64,000 nt of DNA from Sulfurovum sp. GTDB lineage: Bacteria > Campylobacterota > Campylobacteria > Campylobacterales > Sulfurovaceae. Position 1 is the first letter of the stretch; each line of letters opens with the position of its first letter. The DNA lies in the NCBI GenBank assembly GCA_021166685.1, contig JAJPEU010000013.1:83847-147846 (forward strand), given 5' to 3'. Of the stretch, positions 26,833 to 36,628 are shown in pieces. The translations under genes were made by a program, and so were the position numbers. The notes beneath the pieces were generated by a model. That model worked only from the letters and a program-made list of their open reading frames with translations. It had not been told where the DNA came from and did not search any database.

Positions 26833-27594
26833 CTATTCTTGTGCTTTTGTCTCTTTTAGTTTTTTACTCCATTCACACCCTTCGGCATTCCCGCTTTCGC
26901 AGGCCTTATCAAAAAGTTCTGTCGCCTTATTTTTATCCTGCTCTACCCCTTCTCCGTACCGATACATCAATCCCAAAAGCACACACCACTCTGCGTCTCC
27001 CTTTTTGCAAGCTTTGGTATAAAGCGCTGCTGCTTTTTGCTTATCCTGCCTGACACTTTCTCCCCACGCATACATATTGCCAAGCTTGCCGCACCCGAAA
27101 GCATCCCCTCCTTCGCAGGCTTTGGCAAAGTATTCTGCAGCTTTGGCTCTGTCTTGTTTCGCATTCTCTCCCGTATCATACATAGTGCCAAGCCTTGCGC
27201 ACCCGAAAGCATCTCCTCCTTCGCAGGCTTTGGCGTAGAGTTCTTTGGCTTTTTGTTTGTCCTGCTCTTTACCCTGTGCCGACTCATAGAACCTGCCAAG
27301 CCTTGCACACCCGAAAGCATCCCCTCCTTCACAGGCTTTGGTATAGAGCTCTTTGGCTTTTTGTTTGTCCTGTGTAACCCCTTCTGCATTCTCATACATC
27401 AAACCGAGCTTGCTGCATCCGCGCATATCTGCTTCTTCGCAGGCTTTGGCGAAAAATTCTACGGCGCTTTGATACTCTTTGTTTTCATACGTCTTCATCC
27501 CTTTGTCAAAATCACTGGTTAGAAGACTGATCCCCAGCACAATGCCGCCCGCTGCTATTATAAGTCCTGCTGCAATCAATATTATTTTTTTCAC
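26833..27594 (-). CDS. Sel1-repeat protein, Hcp-like
   Basis: A repeat protein with about six 36-residue Sel1 units, each carrying a Cys pair seven residues apart (for example KACEGGDAFGC), as in the disulfide-stapled Hcp proteins of Helicobacter. A hydrophobic N-terminal segment (KKIILIAAGLIIAAGGIVLGISLL) suggests export or membrane anchoring. The frame is open upstream to 27648, but a GTG at 27594 follows AGAGGA by 6 bases and places the hydrophobic segment at the very start, so it is preferred. The middle repeats are nearly identical at DNA level with a 108-base period. It presumably mediates protein-protein contacts in the periplasm. Confidence 0.85.
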   Translation of the reverse strand: MKKIILIAAGLIIAAGGIVLGISLLTSDFDKGMKTYENKEYQSAVEFFAKACEEADMRGCSKLGLMYENAEGVTQDKQKAKELYTKACEGGDAFGCARLGRFYESAQGKEQDKQKAKELYAKACEGGDAFGCARLGTMYDTGENAKQDRAKAAEYFAKACEGGDAFGCGKLGNMYAWGESVRQDKQKAAALYTKACKKGDAEWCVLLGLMYRYGEGVEQDKNKATELFDKACESGNAEGCEWSKKLKETKAQE

Positions 27595-27651
27595 TGTTTT
27601 CCTCTTTTGCACCTTTAAACCCTTTCTCATTAAAGTGAAAGGCCACACCGT

Positions 27652-28326
27652 TTATATAAGCGAAACTTTTCCGATCACCCGGCCGACAAGATGCAGCTCC
27701 AAAAGCTCTTCGCTGCCTATCCGTTCACTGTTGTAGTTTTTGTTATCGCTTATCAATTCGATACTGCCGTCGATCTTGAGGGCTATTCTTTTTACAAAAA
27801 GTCCGGCATCGGTAAAAACCACAAACACGCCGCCTTTGGAGATATCGCAAGCCGCCGTATCAAAAAGAATGATTTCCCTGTCATGCAGCGTAGGCTCCAT
27901 CGAGTCCCCTGTTACATTAAGTGCTGCCACATGAGAAGGGTTCGACTGCTTTGTTTTATAGAGAGAATCCAAAAAAACTTTGTCAATGCTAAGCATCTCA
28001 TAATTTTCTTCAAAATTAAAAGCCCCTCCTCCTGCGCTTGCATTTATATTTGAAAAATACTTAATCTTTGCATATTTTTCGGTTTCCTCTTCAAGCAATT
28101 GGGGAAACTGATCAAAAAGCATCCAGTTGATCGATATTTTTCTCTTTGCACAAAAAACAGCTATCTGCTCGTAAGGAATTGCGCCTCTTTTTTTGAGATG
28201 ACTTAATGATTCTTTGGACAACCCCAAAACTGCTGCCACATCTTTATCAAATACCTTTTTGTTGGGCAACTCAGAACTGATAACATCTTTTATTTTTTCT
28301 ATAATAGCTTCTACTTCAGCACCCAT
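27652..28326 (-). CDS. S24-family (CI/LexA-like) phage-type repressor
   Basis: A self-cleaving repressor. The N-terminal part (KDVAAVLGLSKESLSHLKKRG) is a helix-turn-helix. SAGGGA near residue 100 is the likely cleavage stretch, and the peptidase dyad is Ser in VTGDSMEPTLHD and Lys in LFVKRIAL. The frame extends to a TTG at 28392, but MGAEVEAIIEK at 28326 is the sensible start. It is divergent from a Y-family DNA polymerase, and an inverted repeat lies between them. The most likely role is to hold that polymerase off until DNA damage triggers RecA-stimulated cleavage, as in UmuD/LexA systems. Confidence 0.85.
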   Translation of the reverse strand: MGAEVEAIIEKIKDVISSELPNKKVFDKDVAAVLGLSKESLSHLKKRGAIPYEQIAVFCAKRKISINWMLFDQFPQLLEEETEKYAKIKYFSNINASAGGGAFNFEENYEMLSIDKVFLDSLYKTKQSNPSHVAALNVTGDSMEPTLHDREIILFDTAACDISKGGVFVVFTDAGLFVKRIALKIDGSIELISDNKNYNSERIGSEELLELHLVGRVIGKVSLI

Positions 28327-28390
28327 ATTATATTTTAAAACCTCATAATTATCTTTTTCTCTGTTTCCTGCACATAATTGACATTGTATC

Positions 28391-28409
28391 AACTATTTTA
28401 TAAATAGTT
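28391..28409. promoter_or_regulatory. probable operator for the S24 repressor
   Basis: AACTATTT, a 3-base spacer TAT, then AAATAGTT: a perfect 8-bp inverted repeat in the intergenic region between the S24 repressor and the Y-family polymerase. Further AACTAT-like half sites follow to about 28430. Position and symmetry make it the expected repressor site for both divergent genes. Confidence 0.6.
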
Positions 28410-28463
28410 TCTACTTTAGTTATAGTTTTGTTCATTCAATAAAATACAAAGAAGGAGGTTTTG

Positions 28464-29759
28464 ATGAAAATTCACTTGGATTTGGATTGTTATTTTGTAT
28501 CGGCAGAGAGAACAAGACATCCTTTCTTGAAAAATCGATGTGTTGCCATAGCCAAAGGAGGTGACAAAAAAATATTTTCAAACAGAAAAAAAGATGGTGT
28601 TTTTTTAAATAAAACAGGGGCTTTTAACGCAATGTTGGAATTTAAAAATGATTTTTTTCATCACGCTCCTGTATCTGTCTGGAAAAATGAATTTATTGAT
28701 GAGGGCGGAACCATTCACGGCATTATTATTGCCAAAAGCTATGAAACAAAACCTTGCGGAATCAAAACAGGAATGCCTCTTAAAGAAGCGCTCCTGAGGT
28801 GTCCCTGGCTCATAGTGCTGCCAAGTGATCATCTATTTTATCAAGAGCTGTCTTGCAGATTGAAATCATTTTTGGAATTTAAAATTCCCCTGCTCGAACA
28901 ATATTCCATTGATGAATTTTTTGGCGATTTGGACGGCTGGATAAAAGATGAAGACACGGAAGTGTTTATCAAAAATCTCAAAAACGAAATACTGCAAAAG
29001 TTTGATTTGCCTATCACCATAGGCGCAAGCCAATCAAAATGGATTGCCAAACTGATCACAGATAAAATAAAACCGTTTGGAGCCAAAGCATTGTCACAAA
29101 ATGATGTCGATACGTTTATAGAACATATCGACATCAATGATTTTCCCGGTATCGGAAAGGCTGTATCAAAAAAACTGTTTTCCTATGGCGTTAAAACACT
29201 CGGCGAAGCCAAAACCAAGCCGCAACTTTTTGAATCCTACGGCAAAACAGGAAGAGATCTCTACAAAAGAATTTGCGGCATTGACAATGAAAAAGTAGTA
29301 CCCTGCAGTGACAGACAGAGTATAGGAATCAGCAGAAATTTCAAGGCCATATCCGATAGACAAGAAGTTCACAGAAGAACGATGATTCTTGCTAGATACC
29401 TAAGCCATACCATACAAAAACTCAAACTCAACCCAACGACATTTTATTTTAAAATCAGATACGAATATGGCCTGAAAAATACTCAATCCATTACCTGTAA
29501 CAGGTTCTTTAATGAAAAATTTTTGGTCGATTTGGCTATCGAGACAATCTCGAAACTGGATAATCATTTGGGATACAAAATTCACTATATTGCTATCAGT
29601 GCTTCAAATTTTTCTACCAAATACCGCCCTAAAACATTTTCTCTCTTGGACCTCGAACAGGACATAAAATCGGCAAACCTTTCAGCACAAATGCTTAAAA
29701 TACGAGATAGATACGGCGTGGATATTATTCGGTACGCAAGCGAACACTCTGCAATTTAA
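28464..29759 (+). CDS. Y-family DNA polymerase (UmuC/DinB-like)
   Basis: A translesion DNA polymerase of 431 residues. The first catalytic motif LDLDCYFVSAER is at the N-terminus and the second, YSIDEFF, near residue 152, giving the three metal-binding carboxylates. A helix-hairpin-helix follows (NDFPGIGKAVSKKL near 220), then a little-finger domain. Start: GGAGG lies 5 bases before the ATG at 28464. It is transcribed divergently from an S24 repressor and is probably damage-inducible. The residues around 35-95 are longer than in DinB and nearer to UmuC-like plasmid proteins. No UmuD is adjacent, so the S24 protein may stand in as regulator only. Confidence 0.88.
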   Translation: MKIHLDLDCYFVSAERTRHPFLKNRCVAIAKGGDKKIFSNRKKDGVFLNKTGAFNAMLEFKNDFFHHAPVSVWKNEFIDEGGTIHGIIIAKSYETKPCGIKTGMPLKEALLRCPWLIVLPSDHLFYQELSCRLKSFLEFKIPLLEQYSIDEFFGDLDGWIKDEDTEVFIKNLKNEILQKFDLPITIGASQSKWIAKLITDKIKPFGAKALSQNDVDTFIEHIDINDFPGIGKAVSKKLFSYGVKTLGEAKTKPQLFESYGKTGRDLYKRICGIDNEKVVPCSDRQSIGISRNFKAISDRQEVHRRTMILARYLSHTIQKLKLNPTTFYFKIRYEYGLKNTQSITCNRFFNEKFLVDLAIETISKLDNHLGYKIHYIAISASNFSTKYRPKTFSLLDLEQDIKSANLSAQMLKIRDRYGVDIIRYASEHSAI

Positions 29760-29838
29760 TGCCTCTTTTCTTTATAGTTTAAAACGGTTCACATTGAGTC
29801 TATATTGGCCGGGTATACTCCTGCGCAAAGGAGTCATG

Positions 29839-31130
29839 ATGGTGCGCATAATCTATTTTTTTGTGTTAAGTACGTCTTTGTTTGCTGTTACGATGGAGGA
29901 ACTGATCGATTTGGGCTTAAAACAAAATACTGCCGTAGAAAAAAGCCGGCTACAGATCCAATCTGCACAACTGCAGCATCAGCAAAGCAAAATTGCACAA
30001 TACGGCTCTTTGGATTTGGTTGGAGATTACACCCACTACAATACCCCAAGAACCCTTGCACCGCTTACCCCATCTGCTATAGGCAGCGGAACGCCGATTA
30101 CGACTTCCAAAGACCTTTTTTCCGGAGGCGCGACTTACAGCGTCCCTTTGTTTACAGGATTCGAGCAAACCAGACAAATTCAGATCCAGGCGCTTGGGAA
30201 ACAAATAGCGCACATCAAATACAAACTCACACAAGAACAGCTGGTTTACAATATCAAATCGCTTTATCTGGCGATCTTAACACAACAAGAAATCAAAAAC
30301 GCGCAGCACTCTTATACGCAAGCTCTTAAAAAACTTAAAGATCAAATTGCCTACGAAGTAGAACTGGGAAAAAAGCCAAAATAGATCAGATAAAAGCACA
30401 GTCTGATCTGCGCGCATCACAAACCCAAGAAGAGATCTTGCAAAGCACTATCACTATCACCAAAGCAACGCTTGCATCGCTTGTGGGCTTAGATCAAATC
30501 GGCTCTATTTCTCCTTTGCACATCAACATAAAAAAGCCCAGCTACAATACAGATATGCTTTTAAGCAATGCCTCGTATCTTGCAAAAATAGAGATCAAAG
30601 ATGTGGAAGTTAAAAAAGCAGACAAAACCATAGAGAGAAACAAATCATCCGCGTTTCCACAAATCAATCTTTCAAGCTATGTTGGTAAAAACTACGGAAA
30701 AGATGAGACCTTTAATGATTGGGACAATGAAACGCTTTGGCAAGTCGGCGTCAATGTAAAATGGAATATTATGGATTTTGGAAAACGAAAAATAGAGGTA
30801 CAAAAAGCCAAAATAGCCAAAATGGAGGCGACATTTGAAAAAGAACAAGCAAGACTTGATTTAAAAAAAATGCTGGTCGAGGGTATTGAAAAAATCAATC
30901 AGGGCTATGAAGAATATAGGGGCAACAGCGCTCAAATAACACTTTTAAAAGAGAGTGAAAATATAGAAAACGTCCGCTATCAAAACGGGGTTTCAACACT
31001 CAATGATCTTCTTTTAGCAAGAAGCCGAACGTATCTTGCACACGCGCAACTCATTCAAAGCAAATTTGAGTATCAAAAAAATATTTATTACTTGGAATAT
31101 ATCATGGAAACAGGGGCAAACAATGAATAA
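29839..31130 (+). pseudogene. TolC-family outer membrane efflux protein, frameshifted
   Basis: Two consecutive frames together encode one TolC-like protein. The first (29839 to about 30384) has a signal peptide (IIYFFVLSTSLFAV) and the first helical barrel repeat. It ends prematurely after ELGKKPK. The second resumes in another frame as KIDQIKAQSDLRASQ and runs to 31130. The break falls in a run of six A at 30369-30374; one more A would give the uninterrupted reading ELGKKAKIDQ. It is therefore either a recent inactivating mutation, phase variation, or a sequencing error. The gene heads an efflux operon with HlyD and RND genes, overlapping the next by 8 bases. Start chosen for an AAAGGAG site. 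Confidence 0.8.
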
Positions 31131-32205
31131 AAAAACTGTCATAACCATTATCACTATTGTTCTCACCGCTGGACTTCTAATAAAAGGAAAAAACTTGCTG
31201 GAAGAAAGAAAAGAACAGATCAGCAATGCTTCTTTGCCTCAAAAAGAAGAGATCGGTATCAATCTTATTAAACCGCGACAAGGAACTCTCCAAGACAAAG
31301 CTTCCTATTTGGCGCATATCGAGGCAGACAAAAGCATTACGATTTCTACCAAGCTGTCAGGATATATCGAGCATATCACAGTAAAAGAATCGCAAAAAAT
31401 ACACAAAGGGGATCTGCTTGTCCGCATCGACGATAAAGAGTTGCGCTCTACGATAGACGGATTTGAAGCAACCTATGCCCAGCAAAAGAGCGACGCATTC
31501 CTGGCCAAAAGCATCTATGCCCGTAATGTTAAACTGTATAAGGCTGGCGGACTGGCACGCGAACAGGTTGATATTTCTCATGTTGCCATGCAAAACAAAG
31601 AAGCCATTGCTGCCAATACAAAACAAAAAATTATCCAATTAAACCACCAGCTCTCTTATTTGCAAATTCTTGCCCCTTTTGATGGAGAGATTGATGCGAT
31701 CATGCTTCACGAGGGAGATTTGGCAACCGCAGGGAAGCCGATTCTTAGTCTGAGCAACGGAGAAAAAAAGCTGGTATTTTCTTATGCTGCCGGGGATGTT
31801 CCTATCAAAGAAAGGCAAAAAGTATTCATCGGCAAAGAAAAAGTAGGTGAAATAAAAACGATCTATACCATGGCACAAAATGGTTTAATGCGCGCAGAAA
31901 CAGGAAGCACCCCTTCCCTCCCTCTCCCTCCCGGAAGTACACTCACTGTCGAAGTGCTTAAAGAAGAATCCGAGGGCTGCATTCTGCCAAACGATACCAT
32001 TGTACACAACAAAGAGGGCAACTTCATTATGGCCTATGCGGAAGGTAAGTTTATAGCCATCCCAATTAAAATTTTGATGCAAGACAACAGCGAATCCCTT
32101 ATTGAGCCTTGCCCTCATGCACCGGTTGCCCAAGCAAATGAGTCAAAATTAGGACAATTGCCTTTTTACGGAAAAATAAATATTTCAGGAACGGTTCATG
32201 AGTAG
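31123..32205 (+). CDS. periplasmic membrane-fusion protein of RND efflux system (HlyD/AcrA family)
   Basis: The adaptor between an inner-membrane RND pump and the TolC-like channel. An N-terminal anchor helix (VITIITIVLTAGLLI) is followed by a split lipoyl domain: ISTKLSGYIEHITVKESQKIHKGDLLVRIDDKE halves near 65-95 and LAPFDGEIDAIMLHEGD near 180-200, with an alpha-helical hairpin between. Beta-barrel and membrane-proximal domains follow. The ATG at 31123 overlaps the tolC end by 8 bases and its own stop overlaps the RND gene by 8 bases. Substrates are unknown. Confidence 0.9.
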   Translation: MNKKTVITIITIVLTAGLLIKGKNLLEERKEQISNASLPQKEEIGINLIKPRQGTLQDKASYLAHIEADKSITISTKLSGYIEHITVKESQKIHKGDLLVRIDDKELRSTIDGFEATYAQQKSDAFLAKSIYARNVKLYKAGGLAREQVDISHVAMQNKEAIAANTKQKIIQLNHQLSYLQILAPFDGEIDAIMLHEGDLATAGKPILSLSNGEKKLVFSYAAGDVPIKERQKVFIGKEKVGEIKTIYTMAQNGLMRAETGSTPSLPLPPGSTLTVEVLKEESEGCILPNDTIVHNKEGNFIMAYAEGKFIAIPIKILMQDNSESLIEPCPHAPVAQANESKLGQLPFYGKINISGTVHE

Positions 32206-35200
32206 ACCATCAAGCGGCTGGATAGAAAAAATCCTCAAAAAACCTTATATCATTTTTTCTTTTTTGGCTCTTTTTGTTTTTTCCGGCATGATGGGATACG
32301 GAAAGATCCATCGCAACCTTTTTCCTAATTCCAACTATCCCGAAGTAGCCCTGGTAATTGTAGAACCCGGCGCTTCAGCTAAAAGCATAGCAAGCAATGT
32401 TGCCGTCGCGGTAGAAGAAGAGCTTTATGCTCTGGATGAAATTAGGCGTGCCTACTCCAATACGATTGACGAAGTAACGGTCATTCGTGCAGAGTTTGAA
32501 TACAGTAAAAATATCGATACCGCGGTAAACGACGTAGCCAACGCCCTTTCCAAAATACGCGCCAAACTTCCTTCAGACATTCAAGAACCGCAAATCATAA
32601 AAATCACTGAAGCAACTGCTCCTGTACTCGTGGTTGCCATGTCGCCTAAAAACAAAAACATAAATCTGTCGGATATCCGTGATTTGGCAAGCGGAGATAT
32701 CAAGCATGCCCTGCTAAAAACAAAAGGTATTGCCAATGTTGATGTTTTTGGAGGCTATCAAAAAGAGCTGCAAATCATTATAGACAAAAAGAAACTTGAC
32801 AGCCTTCATCTCTCTTTAGGGGAAGTTCTTGCTGCCATCCAAAAAAGCGACAAAGAGTATGCGATTGGATTTATGAGCAATGATGAACATCGCTATCTGA
32901 TCAAATCTCAAGGTAAAAGAGAACAGGTAGAAAAGCTCAAACTCCTGCCTCTTTCGTCTGATCTCAAGCTTGCTGATGTGGCAGAGATTTATTTTGGACA
33001 CTATGAAAACAGCGCTTCCTATTTTGGAAACGGGAAGGAGGCAATAGCCTTATCGGTGCAACGATCTATTAGCTCGGACGTTATCACTACAATCGAAAAA
33101 GCAGAGCAGCTGATTGAAAAATTTAAAACAAAATATCCCCAAATCAATTTTGAGATATCAGATACACAAAAAGAAACTATTGCCCAAAGTACACAAAATA
33201 TGCTAGAGTCTCTCCGTGACGCGATCGTAATGTCCACTCTTGTTGTTTTTTTGTTTCTTGCTAGTTTTCGTCAAATCTTAGTTGTTTTGGTCACCATTCC
33301 GTTAGTTTACACTTCAACCATTGCTTTAATGTGGCTTACCGGAATCGACTTTAATGTCATTACGCTAACCGCCATCATTCTTGCCCTAGGACTTTTGCTT
33401 GATGACACTGTCGTAGTAGTTGAAAATATAGAGCGCCACTATAAAGAGCTCAACAAGTCTATTCACAGTGCTGTTATTGATGGAACCAGAGAGATTATGT
33501 TTGCAGATTTGAGCGGCTCTATCACGACGATGATCGCTCTTGCGCCCATGCTTTTTGTAGGAGGATACCCCCAAACAGTTTTTGCTCCGCTTGTAGGAAC
33601 GTTGCTTTTGGCACTTTTGGCTTCTTATATTGTTTCAATTATAGCAGTACCTTTGTTGTCTCTTTATATTTTAACTATCCAAAATAGCTTTATCCTAAAA
33701 ATAGAAAATGGCTTTCATAAGGTTACAGGTCAAGCCAACCAAATGATCCATACTTTTTTTTCCTCCATTGTACAAACAGCTGTCAAACATAAAAGTGTAG
33801 CAATAGTTTATTTTATCGTCCTCCTTGCACTTTTCTTCACGTCTGTTAAGTTTGTGATGCCCGTTGTAGGCCAAGAACTCATGCCGCCCATGGATACCGG
33901 TGCTGTCAACATCAAAATCATTACCGATGCAAATCTTCCTATAGAAAAAAGTGAAGCGATCATGAGAGAGACAAACAAAATAATCCAAAAACAAGGCAAA
34001 CTTTTGCGGGTTTCCGGAAGCATCGGAAGCGAAGCAGGCATACTCAGCATCGGAAGCGGAAGCGGGACAGACCAACTTTCTATCGTAGCAACCTATATAG
34101 ACAGGCACCAAAGAGACAAAACCATCTGGCAGATATCTAATGCATTGCGACAAGAAATCATACAAATCCCGTATGTAAAAGATCTTGATGTCTCTCCTTA
34201 CGGAGCAACAGGGCTTGCAAGCATACGCGCAAGTGTCAATGCCATGCTGAGCGGATCGAATTTTGAAATACTGCACCGCACAGGTGCCAAGGTGGAAGAA
34301 GCCTTACAAAAAACACAAGGAATAGTTTCTACTTCCGCAACATGGGATATGGACAAAATCGTCTACAATCTTTTTATAGATGAAGCTCAGGCATTAAAAT
34401 ACGAACTAACCTCGTCTGAAATAGCAAACCAAATACAAACTGCCCTCAGAGGTGCCCTAGTCGCTACTTTTTCAAAAAATAATCATGTGGACTACGGAGT
34501 AAGAGTTTGGCTTCCAAAAGAACAAATCAACACCTTTGATAAAGTTCTTTCTTTATATATAGACACCCCCAAAGGAAAGATACCTTTGCATAAAGTAGCC
34601 GCCCTTGCCAATACCAAAGAACCTACCACTATTACCAGAGAAGGACTTAACTATACGCTTGAAATCTATGGCAACAGAGAAAAAGAAGCTATTTCGCATG
34701 TTATGGCAAATTTTGAAAAACAACTAGAAGATGTTGATTTCCCAAAAGATGTAGAACTTGAACAAATAGGCGATATTAAACACTTTGAGGCTTCTGCACA
34801 AAGAATGATTGGGGCAATTTCGGTGGCAATTGTATTGATATTTTTCACTCTTATTATCATGTTTAGCAGCATAAAAATCTCTTTAATGATTATCTTTTCT
34901 ATCCCCCTGACCATCATTGGTGCTTCATGGACAATGCTGGGTATGAATTATCATGTCTCCATGCCTTCGATGATGGGATTTATTTTACTTTCTGGAATCA
35001 TTGTAAATAATGCTATTTTATTGATACATTTTGCACTTGAACAGATGAAAGAGGGGGTGGATAAAACAAAAGCGATGCTAGAATCCATTAGAATCCGTAC
35101 CAGGCCGGTTCTAATGACAGCCCTTTCGGTATCGGTAGGAATGCTGCCTATCGCTCAGGGTGCAGCCATAGGACTTGAACGGCTTGCACCATTGGGGGCA

Positions 35201-35299
35201 GTAGCCATTGGGGGCCTTATCATAGGAACGCTCATGACGTTGATTTTTATTCCTATTATATTTATTTGGACCGTAAAAAATAAAGAGCCATTATCCTAA
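32198..35299 (+). CDS. RND-family efflux pump, inner membrane transporter
   Basis: A 1033-residue proton-driven exporter of the AcrB superfamily. The pattern is one N-terminal helix, a large periplasmic loop, a block of helices (about 340-540), then a second helix-loop-helices repeat. ALGLLLDDTVVVVENIERH in TM4 carries the paired Asp (402/403) of the proton relay. In the second half, FILLSGIIVNNAILLIH matches the equivalent helix, and RTRPVLMTALSVSVGMLP the conserved loop. It belongs to a three-gene tripartite pump operon. Since the TolC partner is frameshifted, the pump may borrow another channel. Confidence 0.93.
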   Translation: MSRPSSGWIEKILKKPYIIFSFLALFVFSGMMGYGKIHRNLFPNSNYPEVALVIVEPGASAKSIASNVAVAVEEELYALDEIRRAYSNTIDEVTVIRAEFEYSKNIDTAVNDVANALSKIRAKLPSDIQEPQIIKITEATAPVLVVAMSPKNKNINLSDIRDLASGDIKHALLKTKGIANVDVFGGYQKELQIIIDKKKLDSLHLSLGEVLAAIQKSDKEYAIGFMSNDEHRYLIKSQGKREQVEKLKLLPLSSDLKLADVAEIYFGHYENSASYFGNGKEAIALSVQRSISSDVITTIEKAEQLIEKFKTKYPQINFEISDTQKETIAQSTQNMLESLRDAIVMSTLVVFLFLASFRQILVVLVTIPLVYTSTIALMWLTGIDFNVITLTAIILALGLLLDDTVVVVENIERHYKELNKSIHSAVIDGTREIMFADLSGSITTMIALAPMLFVGGYPQTVFAPLVGTLLLALLASYIVSIIAVPLLSLYILTIQNSFILKIENGFHKVTGQANQMIHTFFSSIVQTAVKHKSVAIVYFIVLLALFFTSVKFVMPVVGQELMPPMDTGAVNIKIITDANLPIEKSEAIMRETNKIIQKQGKLLRVSGSIGSEAGILSIGSGSGTDQLSIVATYIDRHQRDKTIWQISNALRQEIIQIPYVKDLDVSPYGATGLASIRASVNAMLSGSNFEILHRTGAKVEEALQKTQGIVSTSATWDMDKIVYNLFIDEAQALKYELTSSEIANQIQTALRGALVATFSKNNHVDYGVRVWLPKEQINTFDKVLSLYIDTPKGKIPLHKVAALANTKEPTTITREGLNYTLEIYGNREKEAISHVMANFEKQLEDVDFPKDVELEQIGDIKHFEASAQRMIGAISVAIVLIFFTLIIMFSSIKISLMIIFSIPLTIIGASWTMLGMNYHVSMPSMMGFILLSGIIVNNAILLIHFALEQMKEGVDKTKAMLESIRIRTRPVLMTALSVSVGMLPIAQGAAIGLERLAPLGAVAIGGLIIGTLMTLIFIPIIFIWTVKNKEPLS

Positions 35300-35344
35300 A
35301 ATATAAACCGATTATCTTGGTATGGCAAAGAATATAATCAGAAT

Positions 35345-36568
35345 TTATTCATATTCGATCTCTATCATGCTCTTTGTCTTTTTTGAAAATATCTGCCTTT
35401 TTACTTTGCCGGCGCCCAAATACTTTTTGGCACCATTATTGTCTTTGTCTAAAATAATATATCTATTCTCGTCTTCGCTGATTTCATCTTTATCGTTTTT
35501 GATATACTCAACCCGGTAAACCAGCCTTACCGCATCGACAAAGGCACTTGCCCCTCTGCTCTGAGATGAATTTTTAGTCCCATGATGAATGAAAATGATC
35601 GTCTTTTTTTCTTTGGTGGCCCATCTGGTAAACAGATTAATAAACATTCGTGCATGGGCATTGTTATTTTCATCTGCACCAAACATTGCTATAAGCGGGT
35701 CAAGAATAATTACATCATACGCATTCAGTGCTCTTTTAAACTGATAAAATTTACTATTGATAGATATGCTCCCTCTGCTCTCTTCTAAAAAATGTATGGT
35801 TTCTGCATCTGCTCCTGCTATATGCAAATCTTTTTCAAAGACAGAAACATCTGTTTCCAAAATTTGCTTGGCTATCATTTCAAAACGAGATCTGGATAAT
35901 CCCAAAGGATCTTCGCTCAACCACATAAATACTTTAAGCCTCTCATCTCTCACCATTCTCATGGCTGCTTGCAAAAGTAAAAATGATTTCCCTACTCCCC
36001 CTCCTGCACTTACCAAAGAAACGGTATCTTTAGGAAATGGCAACCAGCTTTTGCAAACAAATTCCGCATCTTCTGCTTCTATCTCTCCAAAAGAAACGAT
36101 CTTAAAAAGCTCTCTGCCTCCCTCTTCTGCTTTTTCTATTTCTCCATGGACAAGATGTAAAATTTCATCAAAATTTTTTTCCTCATCTATACTGTACAAA
36201 ATTTGATGCGCAAGTTGTTTAAACTGCCTTAGTCTGGAGTACTCTTTCATTTTCTCTATATAAAAACAAATATTCGAAACCGGGAGCGAGGCCAATATTT
36301 CCAACATTCCGGATTCATCAAATGCTTTGCCTAAATACTCTTTAATAATACCTTCTTCTATAATACTGTTTTCATAAAGATGGCCCAATGCATTAAAAAG
36401 CACCCGATGAAAAGGAATAAAAAAATCTTCATTTCTTATTCCCGCATCCAGTACATCTTTAAATATCGCAGGCTCATAAATAATTGCACTTAAAACTGCT
36501 CTTTCAAAAGCTTCGCTATACATCAATTTTTGCATCTTATCTTCTTCATATAATAATCTTTTGCCCAT
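35345..36568 (-). CDS. plasmid-type replicative helicase/RepA-like ATPase with DnaB N-terminal domain
   Basis: A hexameric-helicase-type ATPase. The N-terminal 110 residues look like the DnaB primase-interaction domain (EAFERAVLSAIIYEPAIF). The rest is an RSF1010 RepA-like RecA-fold: SAGGGVGKSFLLLQ (Walker A), FMWLSEDP, VIILDPLIAMFGAD (Walker B) and FIHHGTKNSSQSRGASAFVDA. The start is uncertain: in-frame ATGs are at 36568, 36535 and 36523, none with a strong ribosome site. It sits beside an iteron array and an initiator gene on the same strand, so it is the helicase of a plasmid replicon. Confidence 0.83.
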   Translation of the reverse strand: MGKRLLYEEDKMQKLMYSEAFERAVLSAIIYEPAIFKDVLDAGIRNEDFFIPFHRVLFNALGHLYENSIIEEGIIKEYLGKAFDESGMLEILASLPVSNICFYIEKMKEYSRLRQFKQLAHQILYSIDEEKNFDEILHLVHGEIEKAEEGGRELFKIVSFGEIEAEDAEFVCKSWLPFPKDTVSLVSAGGGVGKSFLLLQAAMRMVRDERLKVFMWLSEDPLGLSRSRFEMIAKQILETDVSVFEKDLHIAGADAETIHFLEESRGSISINSKFYQFKRALNAYDVIILDPLIAMFGADENNNAHARMFINLFTRWATKEKKTIIFIHHGTKNSSQSRGASAFVDAVRLVYRVEYIKNDKDEISEDENRYIILDKDNNGAKKYLGAGKVKRQIFSKKTKSMIEIEYE

Positions 36569-36628
36569 TCTAACTCTTTTTACATAACATAGCAAGGCCC
36601 GAATTTCATAGTATTCTTTTTGTTAAAA

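Noticed and set aside
26967..27522. Repeat array or overlapping genes on either strand in the Sel1 gene
   Set aside because: The periodic DNA is explained by protein repeats of the Sel1 frame; the other frames are low-complexity shadows with no ribosome sites.
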